A stretch of DNA of 64,000 nt from positions 4,402,001 to 4,466,000 of the forward strand of contig NZ_CP177144.1 of the NCBI RefSeq assembly GCF_050389775.1, written 5' to 3'. Of the stretch, positions 8,444-17,406 are shown piece by piece; the stretch's first letter is position 1; each line of letters starts with the position of its first letter. Both the position numbers and the translations under genes were made by a program. Below the pieces are notes generated by a model. The model saw only the letters and a program-made list of their open reading frames with translations. It searched no databases and was not told the DNA's origin. The DNA comes from Marinibacterium sp050389775 (lineage in GTDB: Bacteria > Pseudomonadota > Alphaproteobacteria > Rhodobacterales > Rhodobacteraceae).

Positions 8444-9298
8444 ATGAAACTCTTTGCTGGCCTTGGCAATCCGGGCACCGAATATGCGCGCAATCGCCAC
8501 AACATCGGCTTCATGGCCCTCGACCGCATCGCCGAGGACCACGGCTTTTCGCCCTGGAAGGCCAAGTTCCAGGGCCGCATCGCCGAAGGCCGGCTGGGCC
8601 GCGAAAAGGTGCTGCTGCTCAAGCCCGAAACCTACATGAACCGCTCCGGCCAGTCGCTGGGCGAGGCCATGCGCTTCTACAAGCTGGAGCCGGACGACAT
8701 CACCGTCTTCCACGACGAGCTCGACCTGGCCCCCGGCAAATGCCGGGCCAAGACCGGCGGCGGCCATGCCGGCCACAACGGGCTGCGCTCGATCCATGCG
8801 CATGTCGGCGAGGCCTATCACCGCATCCGCCTGGGCATCGGCCATCCTGGCCGCAAGGAGCTGGTCTCCGGCTACGTGCTGCATGATTTCGCCAAGGCCG
8901 ACGAGGCCTGGCTCGATGACCTGATCCGAGGCCTGTCCGACGGCGCCCCGGCCCTGGCCGAGGGCGACACGGCCCGGTTCATGAACGCCGTCTCGCTGCG
9001 CACCGCCCCGCCCCGCTCGGGCGGCGGTGGCCGGCCGGCCCAGCCCGGCAAGGGCGACGGCAAGACCAAGGGACAAGGTAAAGGCGGGGACAAAGGCCAG
9101 GGCAAGGGCAAGCCCGCACCTTCCATTGCATCCGGGGCCACTGCATCCGGGGCCACCGCACACGGGGTCACGGCACCCGCGCCGGGGCCCGGGGCCGCGC
9201 CCACCGCGCCAACCACCGGGGCCAGGGCCGCCGCCCCAGCCGAGGCCCCCGAAGACGACCGCTCGGCCCTTCAGAAACTGGTCGACAAGTTCAAGTGA
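8444..9298 (+). CDS. pth: Peptidyl-tRNA hydrolase with long low-complexity tail
   Basis: Pth releases peptides from prematurely dropped peptidyl-tRNA. The first ~190 residues are a full Pth core: GLGNPG with Asn9, RHNIGF with His19, KPETYMNRSG with Asn66, FHDELDL with Asp91, and GGGHAGHNGLRS. The total length of 284 residues is about 90 more than usual. The extra tail begins near residue 190 and has a Gly/Lys-rich part (KGDGKTKGQGKGG, residues ~206-225), then an Ala/Pro/Thr/Gly part built on a 15-bp DNA repeat, and ends in a charged helix, ALQKLVDKFK. Similar but shorter basic tails are known in alphaproteobacterial Pth; this one has visibly expanded. Confidence 0.95.
   Translation: MKLFAGLGNPGTEYARNRHNIGFMALDRIAEDHGFSPWKAKFQGRIAEGRLGREKVLLLKPETYMNRSGQSLGEAMRFYKLEPDDITVFHDELDLAPGKCRAKTGGGHAGHNGLRSIHAHVGEAYHRIRLGIGHPGRKELVSGYVLHDFAKADEAWLDDLIRGLSDGAPALAEGDTARFMNAVSLRTAPPRSGGGGRPAQPGKGDGKTKGQGKGGDKGQGKGKPAPSIASGATASGATAHGVTAPAPGPGAAPTAPTTGARAAAPAEAPEDDRSALQKLVDKFK
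9128..9172 (+). repeat. Three 15-bp tandem repeats inside pth
   Basis: Units at 9128-9142, 9143-9157 and 9158-9172 (GCATCCGGGGCCACT and variants) encode ASGAT, ASGAT and AHGVT in frame. The third copy has diverged. Confidence 0.8.
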
Positions 9299-9350
9299 CC
9301 CGCCCGGGGCGCTTGCCCCGGTTCTCCATCCCCACCCGGAGCACAGCGCA

Positions 9351-10379
9351 ATGAGATTCCCCGATGCCCTGCGCAGCCAGGCCCGCTCCTGTGCGGCGCT
9401 CGGCTCGCCCTTCATGGGCCGGCTGCTCATGCTGCTGGCCGATCACATGCCCCTTGGCACGCCCCTGCGCGACCGGATCGAAGGCTGGCCCGCCCCGCTC
9501 GGCCCCTCGCATGCCTCGCTGCCCCTGCGCCTGGCCGGCGGGCTGCACAACCTGGTCCTGACCGGCGCAGACCCGGCCCTGGCCGCCGTCTATCCCCCCC
9601 ACGAGGCCGACGATGCCCGGCTGATCCGCGAAACCCTGGCCGCGCTCGACCGCAACCAGGCTTTCCTGCTGAACTGGATCGACAGCCCGCCCCAGACCAA
9701 CGAGGTCCGCCGCTCGGCCGGGCTGATCCCGGCCGCCCATGTCATCTCCGCCCGGTTCTCGCTGCCCTTCGTCCTGTCGGAACTGGGTGCCAGCGGCGGG
9801 CTGAACCTGATGTTCGACCGCTACGGCCTGCAGGCCGGCGATGCCACGCTGGGCGCCCAGGATCCGGTGCTGACCTTCACCCCCGATTGGCAGGGCCCGC
9901 CCCCGGCCGCCACGCCCTTTCACGTGGCCGACCGGCGTGGCGTCGACCTGACCCCGATGGATCTCCACGATCCGGCCCAGGTCACGCGCCTGCTGTCCTA
10001 TCTCTGGCCCGATCAGCCCGAGCGCCGCGCCCTGACCCGCCAGGCCATCGGCGCTCTGCAGGCGCCCGTCGACCCGGGCGATGCCATCGACTGGCTGACC
10101 ACCCGCCTGTCCGCCCCCCGGCTGGGCCATGTCCATGTCATCTTTCACACCGTGGCCTGGCAATATTTCCCCGAGGCCGTCCAGGACCGGGGCGAAGCCC
10201 TGATCACCGAGGCCGGCGCCCGGGCCACGGACGAGGCTCCGCTGGCCCGCATTGCCATGGAAGCCGACGACAGCGACCGGCGCGGCGCGGCCCTGACCCT
10301 GCAATGCTGGCCCGACGGCGAGCGGCGCGAACTGGCCCGGGTCGATTTCCATGGCCGCTGGATCGACTGGACAGGCTAG
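9351..10379 (+). CDS. DUF2332 family protein
   Basis: The 342-residue protein matches the uncharacterised DUF2332 family: an N-terminal helical part (FMGRLLMLLADHM), then TNEVRRSAGLIPA, then a glycine motif ELGASGGLNLMFDRYGL that looks like a nucleotide or methyl-donor loop, and VIFHTVAWQYFP near the C-terminus. The SGGLNL loop and following strands resemble a Rossmann methyltransferase, but this is an inference. ATG 9351 follows CCGGAGC, 53 bases after pth, so it is likely cotranscribed with pth. Confidence 0.8.
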   Translation: MRFPDALRSQARSCAALGSPFMGRLLMLLADHMPLGTPLRDRIEGWPAPLGPSHASLPLRLAGGLHNLVLTGADPALAAVYPPHEADDARLIRETLAALDRNQAFLLNWIDSPPQTNEVRRSAGLIPAAHVISARFSLPFVLSELGASGGLNLMFDRYGLQAGDATLGAQDPVLTFTPDWQGPPPAATPFHVADRRGVDLTPMDLHDPAQVTRLLSYLWPDQPERRALTRQAIGALQAPVDPGDAIDWLTTRLSAPRLGHVHVIFHTVAWQYFPEAVQDRGEALITEAGARATDEAPLARIAMEADDSDRRGAALTLQCWPDGERRELARVDFHGRWIDWTG

Positions 10380-10546
10380 CCCCGCCCGCTAGATCGGTCT
10401 GACAACGCCCGTCCCCACCCGGCCCCCGCGCATCGGCGGGGCACCGGGCGGCGCCGCGGCGGCCGGACATGACAGGCCCGGACATGACAGGATAGCGCAC
10501 GACACCCGGACGGACGGACGCCCGGGGCCAGACAGGAGACCGCCCG

Positions 10547-10927
10547 ATGATCCCCGAAGCCAGCATCAATGTCCTGGGCGGCCCGCTTGCCGCCTGCTCG
10601 CGCGATCCGCTGACCGGCTATTTCCGCGACGGCCATTGCAACACCTGCACGGCCGACGCCGGCAGCCACACCGTCTGTGCCGTGATGACCGAAGAATTCC
10701 TGGCCTATTCCAAGTATGTCGGCAACGACCTGTCGACGCCCCGCCCAGCCTTCGGCTTTGCCGGGCTGAAACCGGGCGATCAATGGTGCCTCTGCGCCGC
10801 CCGGTTCCTGCAGGCCCATGACGAGGGCTGCGCCCCGCGCATCCACCTGGCCGCCACCCATGAACGCGCCCTGGACATCGTGCCGCTGGAGGTGCTGCGC
10901 AGCCATGCCCTGGATGCCGGGGCCTGA
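10547..10927 (+). CDS. DUF2237 family protein
   Basis: The 126-residue protein belongs to the small conserved DUF2237 family of unknown function. Family hallmarks are present in order: NVLGGPLAACS, DPLTGYFRDGHCNTC, HTVCAVMTEEFLAYSK, GNDLSTPRP, and GLKPGDQWCLCAARF. The protein has six cysteines, several invariant in the family, suggesting a metal site or disulfides. ATG 10547 has CAGGAGA 7-12 nt upstream. It is followed within 26 bases by the MscS-type gene. Confidence 0.88.
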   Translation: MIPEASINVLGGPLAACSRDPLTGYFRDGHCNTCTADAGSHTVCAVMTEEFLAYSKYVGNDLSTPRPAFGFAGLKPGDQWCLCAARFLQAHDEGCAPRIHLAATHERALDIVPLEVLRSHALDAGA

Positions 10928-10952
10928 GCCCGCCCCGCCTGCGGCCCGCCCG

Positions 10953-12719
10953 ATGATCCGTCCGATGAACGTCCTGCCCTCTTCCCTCCCCGCCCCCGTT
11001 CCGCCGGCCCCGCACCGCCGCACGGGCCGGACCGGAGGCGCTCATCCGGCCCTGCGGCTGGCCCGGCTCTGCCTGATGCTGGTCGTCCTGGCCCTGCCCC
11101 TGATCGCCGCCCCGGCCGCGCCCGTGGCCGCCCAGGAGGGCGAATGGTTCGAGACAGGCCCGCTCAATCCCGGACTTGGCCCGGCGCCGGGCTGGCTGGA
11201 CCGTTCGACGCCCCAGGGCACGATGGAAAGCTTTCAGCAGGCCATCTACATGGGCGATTACCGCGCCGCGGCCCACCTGCTGGACCTGTCCGACATTCCC
11301 GACCCCCAGCAGGGCGTGGCCGGGCCCGAACTGGCCGGCGATCTCAACACCGTGCTGGCCCGCAAGGTCATCATCGACTGGAACGCCCTGTCCGACCGGC
11401 CCGACGGCATCCCCGCCCATACAACCGCCGACCAGGCCGCGACGCCGCAACGCTCGATCCTGGTCTGGAGCATCGACCTGGCCGACCGCCCGGTGCCCAT
11501 CCGCCTGAACCGCGTGGCCCCCGAGGGCGGCGAGCCTGTCTGGGTCTTTGCCCGCCAGACCGTGCGCAACCTGCCCGCCCTGGCCCGGATGCACGGGCCC
11601 ACGGCCTTCGAGGAATACATGCCCGAAGCGCTGCGCCAGCGCGCGGCCTGGGGCCTCTTCTGGTGGGAGATCATGGCCCTGCCCGTCGTCGCCGGCCTGG
11701 CCATTGTCATCGGCATCATCGTGCACCGCCTGCTCAGCCTGCTGGCCCGCCGCGCACGCGGCAGCCTGGCCACGGCCGTGCTGCGCTCGGTGCGGATGCC
11801 CGTCATCCTGGTCGCCGTGTCGGGCCTGGCCTGGGCCTGTTCGACCTGGCTCTTCGTCTTCTCAGGGCCGATCGACGTCATCCTGTCGCCGCTGATCGCC
11901 ACGGGCTTTGTCGTGGCCATGATCACGCTGCTGATGAACACCGTCGACGAGATCCTCGACCGCATCCTGAATTTCGACGAGATCGACCTGTCGGCCGTCG
12001 GGCCGGAATTGGAAGAACGTCGGTCGCTGGCGACCAAGGTTGCCGCCGCGCGGCGGGCGGCGCTGGTCATCGTCTTCCTGATCGGCTCGGGCGTGGTCCT
12101 GTCGGCCGCCGGGCTGTTCCGCACCATCGGCTTTTCGATCCTGGCCTCGGCCGGGGTGCTGACCCTGATCCTGGGTTTTGCCGCCCGCGACATCCTGGCC
12201 AACATCATGGCCTCGCTGCAGATCTCGGCCAACCAATCGGCCCGGATCGGCGACATGGTCATGTTCCGCGACCGGCTGTGCACGGTGGAACGGGTGAACT
12301 TTACCTTCGTCCAGCTGCGTATCTGGACGGGCGAACGGCTGGTCGTGCCGGTCACGACCTTCACCGAAGAGGTCTTCGAGAACTGGATGATGGGGTCGGC
12401 CGATGCCATCCGCACCATCGAGATGACCGTGACCCCCGAAACCGACGTGCCCCGTCTGCGCGAGATCTTCCTGGCCATCCTCGAGGACGGCCGGGAAAAC
12501 GAGTGGCTGCTGGGCGAAGCCGAGCTGGCCGGGGTGCATGTGACGGGGGTGGGGCTCTATGGCAAGCAGCTGATGTTCAAGGTGCCCACGACCGATCCGA
12601 ACACGGCCTGGGACATCGTCTGCGACGTGCGCGAACGGTTGATCGACGAGATCGTGCAGCTGGAAGCGGCAGGCGATGCGGCGATCTTTCCCGCCCTGCC
12701 GCCGGTCGACCCGGCCTGA
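10953..12719 (+). CDS. Mechanosensitive channel (MscS family), secreted N-domain
   Basis: The 588-residue inner-membrane protein begins with a signal-like segment (LARLCLMLVVLALPLIAAPAA, about residues 36-55). A periplasmic domain of about 180 residues follows, then three or more membrane helices from about residue 245, and the MscS pore and beta domain. The pore helix ILASAGVLTLILGFAARDILAN and the beta-domain start ISANQSARIGDMVMF are diagnostic. Such channels release solutes on hypo-osmotic shock. ATG 10953 is chosen; ATG 10965 is equally possible. It follows the DUF2237 gene closely and converges on trpB. Confidence 0.88.
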   Translation: MIRPMNVLPSSLPAPVPPAPHRRTGRTGGAHPALRLARLCLMLVVLALPLIAAPAAPVAAQEGEWFETGPLNPGLGPAPGWLDRSTPQGTMESFQQAIYMGDYRAAAHLLDLSDIPDPQQGVAGPELAGDLNTVLARKVIIDWNALSDRPDGIPAHTTADQAATPQRSILVWSIDLADRPVPIRLNRVAPEGGEPVWVFARQTVRNLPALARMHGPTAFEEYMPEALRQRAAWGLFWWEIMALPVVAGLAIVIGIIVHRLLSLLARRARGSLATAVLRSVRMPVILVAVSGLAWACSTWLFVFSGPIDVILSPLIATGFVVAMITLLMNTVDEILDRILNFDEIDLSAVGPELEERRSLATKVAAARRAALVIVFLIGSGVVLSAAGLFRTIGFSILASAGVLTLILGFAARDILANIMASLQISANQSARIGDMVMFRDRLCTVERVNFTFVQLRIWTGERLVVPVTTFTEEVFENWMMGSADAIRTIEMTVTPETDVPRLREIFLAILEDGRENEWLLGEAELAGVHVTGVGLYGKQLMFKVPTTDPNTAWDIVCDVRERLIDEIVQLEAAGDAAIFPALPPVDPA

Positions 12720-12735
12720 TCCGCCGGGCCCGCTT

Positions 12736-12755
12736 GCCCGGCCTTTCGGCCGGGC
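12736..12755. terminator. Hairpin between convergent mscS-type gene and trpB
   Basis: An 8-bp GC stem (GCCCGGCC/GGCCGGGC) with a TTTC loop lies in the 46-base gap between two convergent genes. There is no T-run, so its strength is uncertain. Confidence 0.5.
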
Positions 12756-12765
12756 GCGCAATGGC

Positions 12766-13998
<1,233 letters not shown>

Positions 13999-14112
13999 GA
14001 TGGTCCCCTCTCTCGTCGCACGCCATCTCATATGGCGCGGCCGGGCGAAATGCCATGGCAAAAGCGGCAGGCCGGCTGTCGAAAACCGCCCGGGCCCGGC
14101 CCGCGCGGCATG

Positions 14113-14144
14113 AAAAAGGCGCCGATGCCCCACGCATCGGCGCC
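14113..14144 (-). terminator. Strong terminator of the fasciclin gene
   Basis: A perfect 11-bp stem (14118-14128 with 14134-14144) has a 5-base loop and is followed on the minus strand by TTTTT. It lies downstream of the fasciclin gene, so trpB needs its own promoter. Confidence 0.9.
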
Positions 14145-14271
14145 CCGCCTGCCCGGCCCCCGTCGATCCGAAGGGGCGGGCGGCGCCGGACCGGACCGGC
14201 CGGGGGCCGCCCCTGCCGATGCGCCTCGGGGTCAGTCGGGGCCACGCCCCGACCGGCCCGGCCCGACCCGG

Positions 14272-14766
14272 TCAGCTCTCGGGCATCAGCACGGTGTCGA
14301 TGACATGGATCACCCCGTTCGAGGCTTCGACATCGGCGGTCACGACCTTGGCGTCGTCGACCTTGACGCCGTTGCGGGCATTGACGCTCAGCCGGTCGCC
14401 TTCGACCGTCAGAACCTGGGCCTTCTTGCCGGCGATGTCGCCGGACATGATCTTGGCCGGCACGACGTGATAGGTCAGGATCTGCACCAGCTTGTCGCGG
14501 TTCTCGGGCATCAGCAGCATCTCGACGGTGCCATCGGGCAGCGCGGCAAAAGCCTCGTCGGTGGGCGCGAAGACGGTGAACGGCCCGTCGCCCTTCAGCG
14601 TGTCGACCAGGCCGGCGGCCTGCACGGCGGCGACCAGGGTGCCGAACGATCCGGCCGACACGGCGGTGTCGACGATATCCATGTCGGCGGCCCGGGCCGG
14701 CTGGGACAGGGTGGTGCCGGCGACAAGGGCGGCGCCGATGATGCTCAGGAAGCTGCGACGGAACAT
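14272..14766 (-). CDS. Secreted fasciclin (FAS1) domain protein
   Basis: The 164-residue exported protein has a signal peptide of about 26 residues (RRSFLSIIGAALVAGTTL, cleavage near ARA-AD). One FAS1 domain fills the rest: FTVFAPTDEAFAALP (box 1), YHVVPAKI, and the C-terminal NGVIHVIDTVLMP (box 2). FAS1 proteins are periplasmic or surface adhesion-type proteins. An AGGAGG ribosome-binding site lies 8 nt upstream of the ATG at 14766. It is monocistronic, with a strong terminator and a repeat-filled region upstream. Confidence 0.93.
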   Translation of the reverse strand: MFRRSFLSIIGAALVAGTTLSQPARAADMDIVDTAVSAGSFGTLVAAVQAAGLVDTLKGDGPFTVFAPTDEAFAALPDGTVEMLLMPENRDKLVQILTYHVVPAKIMSGDIAGKKAQVLTVEGDRLSVNARNGVKVDDAKVVTADVEASNGVIHVIDTVLMPES

Positions 14767-14900
14767 GGTTGGGTCCTCCTATTCGGGTTGGAATGAACGG
14801 GATACGGGCCCCCCGCCCGATCGGATCACCCGCGCCCGCCCTGTTACAGCCCGCTCACGCAGCCGTTATCCACCATCCTTGCCGGCCTGCCCTCGGGCTG

Positions 14901-15215
14901 CACATGTGGCAGGTACAAGGCGCTGTACTTGCCGACCCGCTCAAAGGTTCGCGCACCTGGCCGACGCAATCCGCTACCCCTGCCAGCCTGCCTCACAGGC
15001 CGCACATGTGACCGACACGATCCGCTGTCCTTGCTGACCCGCCGCCCCCTCACTTGACCGACACGATCCGCCACCATTGCCGACCCGCAGGCAAACACAT
15101 GGCCGGCGCGACCGCCCCCTTGCCGACCCACTCCAAGGCCCCCAACACCTGGCCAACGCGATCCCCTGCCCTTGCCAGCCCGCACCACAGGTCGCACACT
15201 TGGCCGACGCGGGGC
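14901..15215. repeat. Seven-unit degenerate tandem repeat, ~49-bp period
   Basis: Units begin at about 14901, 14954, 15003, 15051, 15096, 15146 and 15195 (spacings 53, 49, 48, 45, 50, 49). Each starts with a CACNTGRCCGACRC-like block and carries TTGCCGACCCGC or TTGCCAGCCCGC about 30-40 bases in. Units are diverged, not identical. The array fills the 500-base gap between the divergent fasciclin and rhodanese genes and stops about 50 bases before the rhodanese start. No open frame is maintained through it. Confidence 0.85.
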
Positions 15216-15266
15216 GCCGTCCCGCGCGAGACCCACGCGCATATCCATCGAGGAGAGGAGACCGCC

Positions 15267-15665
15267 ATGGCCCTGGCAAAAGGCTACAAGGACCTGCTGG
15301 CCGAGGCCAACGCCCGGATCGAGACCCTGCCGACCGCGGCGGCCATCGCCCGCCACGGCGACCCCGAGGTGGTCTTTGTCGATCTGCGCGACCGGCGCGA
15401 GCTGGAACGCGAGGGGCGCATTCCCGGGGCCTTCCACTGTCCGCGCGGCATGCTGGAATTCTGGATCGACCCGGACAGCCCCTATCACAAGCCCATCTTC
15501 GCCGAGCCGAAGACCTTCCTGTTCTACTGCGCCAGCGCCTGGCGCTCGGCCCTGGCCACCCAGGCGGCCCAGGACATGGGGCTGGCCCCGGTCGCCCATG
15601 TCGACGGCGGGTTCAAGGCCTGGAAGGCCGCCGGCGGTCCGGTGGAAAAGGTTGAGAAACGTTAA
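15267..15665 (+). CDS. Rhodanese-domain protein
   Basis: This 132-residue single rhodanese domain protein is a sulfur-carrier or sulfurtransferase. It shows VVFVDLRDRRELEREGRIPGA (substrate side) and the active-site loop FYCASAWRSALA with Cys88. The C-terminal HVDGGFKAWKAAGGPVE is typical. ATG 15267 follows a double purine-rich site, AGGAGAGGAG. No signal peptide is seen, so it is cytoplasmic. It lies between the repeat array and trpF and is convergent with trpF. Confidence 0.93.
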   Translation: MALAKGYKDLLAEANARIETLPTAAAIARHGDPEVVFVDLRDRRELEREGRIPGAFHCPRGMLEFWIDPDSPYHKPIFAEPKTFLFYCASAWRSALATQAAQDMGLAPVAHVDGGFKAWKAAGGPVEKVEKR

Positions 15666-15694
15666 TCGGGCCGGGCGCGATCAAACGCTGCGGA

Positions 15695-16402
15695 TCAGCC
15701 TTGGCTTGCCGCCGCCCCGAAGGCCGCGATCAGCCCGGCATCCTTGACGCCCCGCTCGCGTTCGATGCCCGATGACACGTCGACCTGGCGCGCGCCGGTC
15801 AGGCGCACCGCCTCGGCCAGGTTGTCAGGCGTCAGCCCTCCGGCCAGCATCCAGGGCACCGGCCAGCGCCGGCCGGCCAGCAGCCGCCAGTCAAAGGCCA
15901 GCCCGTTGCCCCCGGGCAGATCGGCGCCCCGGGGCGGCTTGGCATCGACCAGCAGCTGATCGGCCACCCGGCCATGCGCGTCCAGCCCGGCCAGGTCCGC
16001 CGCATCGGCCACGCCCACGGCCTTCATCACCGGCAGCCCGTACCGCGCCCGGACCTCGGCTACCCGCTCGGGGCTTTCCGAGCCGTGCAGCTGCAGCATG
16101 TCGATGGGCACCTCGGCCAAAAGCGCGTCGAGCATGGCATCATCGGCATTGACCGTCAGCGCCACCTTGCAGATGCCCTGGGGCACCAGCGCGGCCAGCG
16201 CGCGGGCCTGATCAGCGCTGACGCAGCGCGGCGATTTCGGGAAGAACACAAAGCCGACATAGGCCGCCCCGGCCGCGGCAGCCGCCGCAACGTCGTCGGC
16301 CGTCTTTAGCCCGCAGAACTTGACCCGCAGGCTGTCGGATGGATGCGCCGCGCCCGGCGCGGGAACCGGGCCGGGCGACGACAGGTCGGTCATGTCGGAC
16401 AT
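15695..16402 (-). CDS. trpF: Phosphoribosylanthranilate isomerase
   Basis: The protein is 235 residues. The catalytic Cys30 lies in VKFCGLKT, the general-acid Asp in LLVDAKPP, and the phosphate site in LAGGLTPDN and VDVSSGIE. It carries out the third committed step of tryptophan synthesis. About 24 residues precede the usual first strand, an extension rich in Pro, Ser and Asp; starts at 16402 or 16393 are both possible. The start lies 7 nt after the stop of the LapA-domain gene, so it is cotranscribed with ihfB and lapA. Confidence 0.95.
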   Translation of the reverse strand: MSDMTDLSSPGPVPAPGAAHPSDSLRVKFCGLKTADDVAAAAAAGAAYVGFVFFPKSPRCVSADQARALAALVPQGICKVALTVNADDAMLDALLAEVPIDMLQLHGSESPERVAEVRARYGLPVMKAVGVADAADLAGLDAHGRVADQLLVDAKPPRGADLPGGNGLAFDWRLLAGRRWPVPWMLAGGLTPDNLAEAVRLTGARQVDVSSGIERERGVKDAGLIAAFGAAASQG

Positions 16403-16409
16403 GGCCGCC

Positions 16410-16757
16410 TCAGGCGTCCTCGAGAATGGCCAGGACCTCGTCCTTGCCCTTGTTCTTCTCGGTCTTCAGCCGCTTGACCTCGCGCTCCAGCTTGCGCACC
16501 TCGCGCGAGGACGTGCTGGCCTCGCGACGGTGGCGGTATTCGCGCATCCATTCCCAGAAGAACCCGACCAGCAGGCCGACGCCGATGCTGGCCAGGATCA
16601 CCGTGAAGACCGGCAGGGTCACCACGATGTTCCAGCCCATGAAATCCGCCACGGGATCGGGGAATAGCGCCAGCGTCAGCGGCCCCCGGTTAGCCAGCGA
16701 CATCGAGACAAGCACAATGGCCAGCAGACCCCAAACAACGTAGCGAACATAGCGCAT
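16410..16757 (-). CDS. lapA: LapA-domain inner-membrane protein
   Basis: The 115-residue protein has two membrane helices (about residues 5-22 and 45-68, the second being VFTVILASIGVGLLVGFFW). A cytoplasmic basic coiled coil follows (REVRKLEREVKRLKTEKNKGKDEVL, residues ~84-110). This is the layout of LapA (YciS), which helps control lipopolysaccharide assembly together with LapB in gammaproteobacteria; no LapB is seen here. The ATG follows the ihfB stop codon without a gap, so the two are tightly coupled. Confidence 0.85.
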   Translation of the reverse strand: MRYVRYVVWGLLAIVLVSMSLANRGPLTLALFPDPVADFMGWNIVVTLPVFTVILASIGVGLLVGFFWEWMREYRHRREASTSSREVRKLEREVKRLKTEKNKGKDEVLAILEDA

Positions 16758-17045
16758 CTATTCGACCTTTCCGTTCAGCCTGTCCCGCAAGAGCTTGCCG
16801 GTCTTGAAGAACGGGACATACTTTTCTTCGACATGTACCGTTTCGCCGGTGCGCGGGTTGCGGCCGACGCGCGCATCCCGTTTCTTGACCGAGAACGCGC
16901 CAAAGCCTCGCAGCTCCACGCGATCACCGCGGGCCATGGCCCCGGTCACTTCCTCGAAGAACGTGTTGACTATGCGCTCCACGTCCCGCTGGTACAGATG
17001 CGGGTTTTCTTCGGCGATCTTCTGTATCAGTTCTGATCTGATCAT
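16758..17045 (-). CDS. ihfB: Integration host factor beta subunit
   Basis: This 95-residue DNA-bending protein has the beta-arm GRNPRTGE with the intercalating proline, preceded by ELRGFGAFSVKKR. The N-terminus MIRSELIQKIAEENPHL matches IhfB rather than IhfA or HU. It follows rpsA on the same strand, the classical rpsA-ihfB arrangement, but a 361-base gap with a hairpin separates them. Confidence 0.96.
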   Translation of the reverse strand: MIRSELIQKIAEENPHLYQRDVERIVNTFFEEVTGAMARGDRVELRGFGAFSVKKRDARVGRNPRTGETVHVEEKYVPFFKTGKLLRDRLNGKVE

Positions 17046-17406
17046 GACGTCCTACCCTCCCCGTCCGGCAAGGTTCGATCCGAGCCTTCAGGGGACTATA
17101 GGAACAATTCTCGCACGCGCAAACGACAAGTTATTGTCTTGGGACGGGAAATTCCGCCCCAGACGGCAAAAACCGGCCTTGACTCGGGCTCTGCCGTTCC
17201 TAGGCCCCGGCCCGTGGCACGCCCCCGACCCACCCGCGCGCCTGCCTGGCCGAATCAAGAAAGGGGCCCCGCGCGGCCTGCGCGGAGCCCCCTTTTGTCT
17301 TGTGATCCGGACAGGTTGGCCGTGGCCCCCTGCCCCGTCACGCACCCCCGGCCCGGTCTGATCCGGCCCCGAAGGCCCGGATCGCCCGGCCCGAAGGCCG
17401 CGTGGA
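17046..17406. other. Gap between rpsA and ihfB
   Basis: It holds a long hairpin (listed separately) and presumably the ihfB promoter next to 17100 (the AT-richer run around 17100-17150). I see no gene. Confidence 0.5.
17259..17296. terminator. Long hairpin terminator after rpsA
   Basis: AAAGGGGCCCCGCGCG pairs, with one or two bulges, with CGCGGAGCCCCCTTTT. A/T runs flank both ends, so it could terminate on either strand. It lies about 110 bases past the rpsA stop. Confidence 0.7.

Noticed and set aside
14901..15215. CRISPR array
   Set aside because: The units adjoin each other, are diverged, and have no unique spacers; there are no cas genes in the window.
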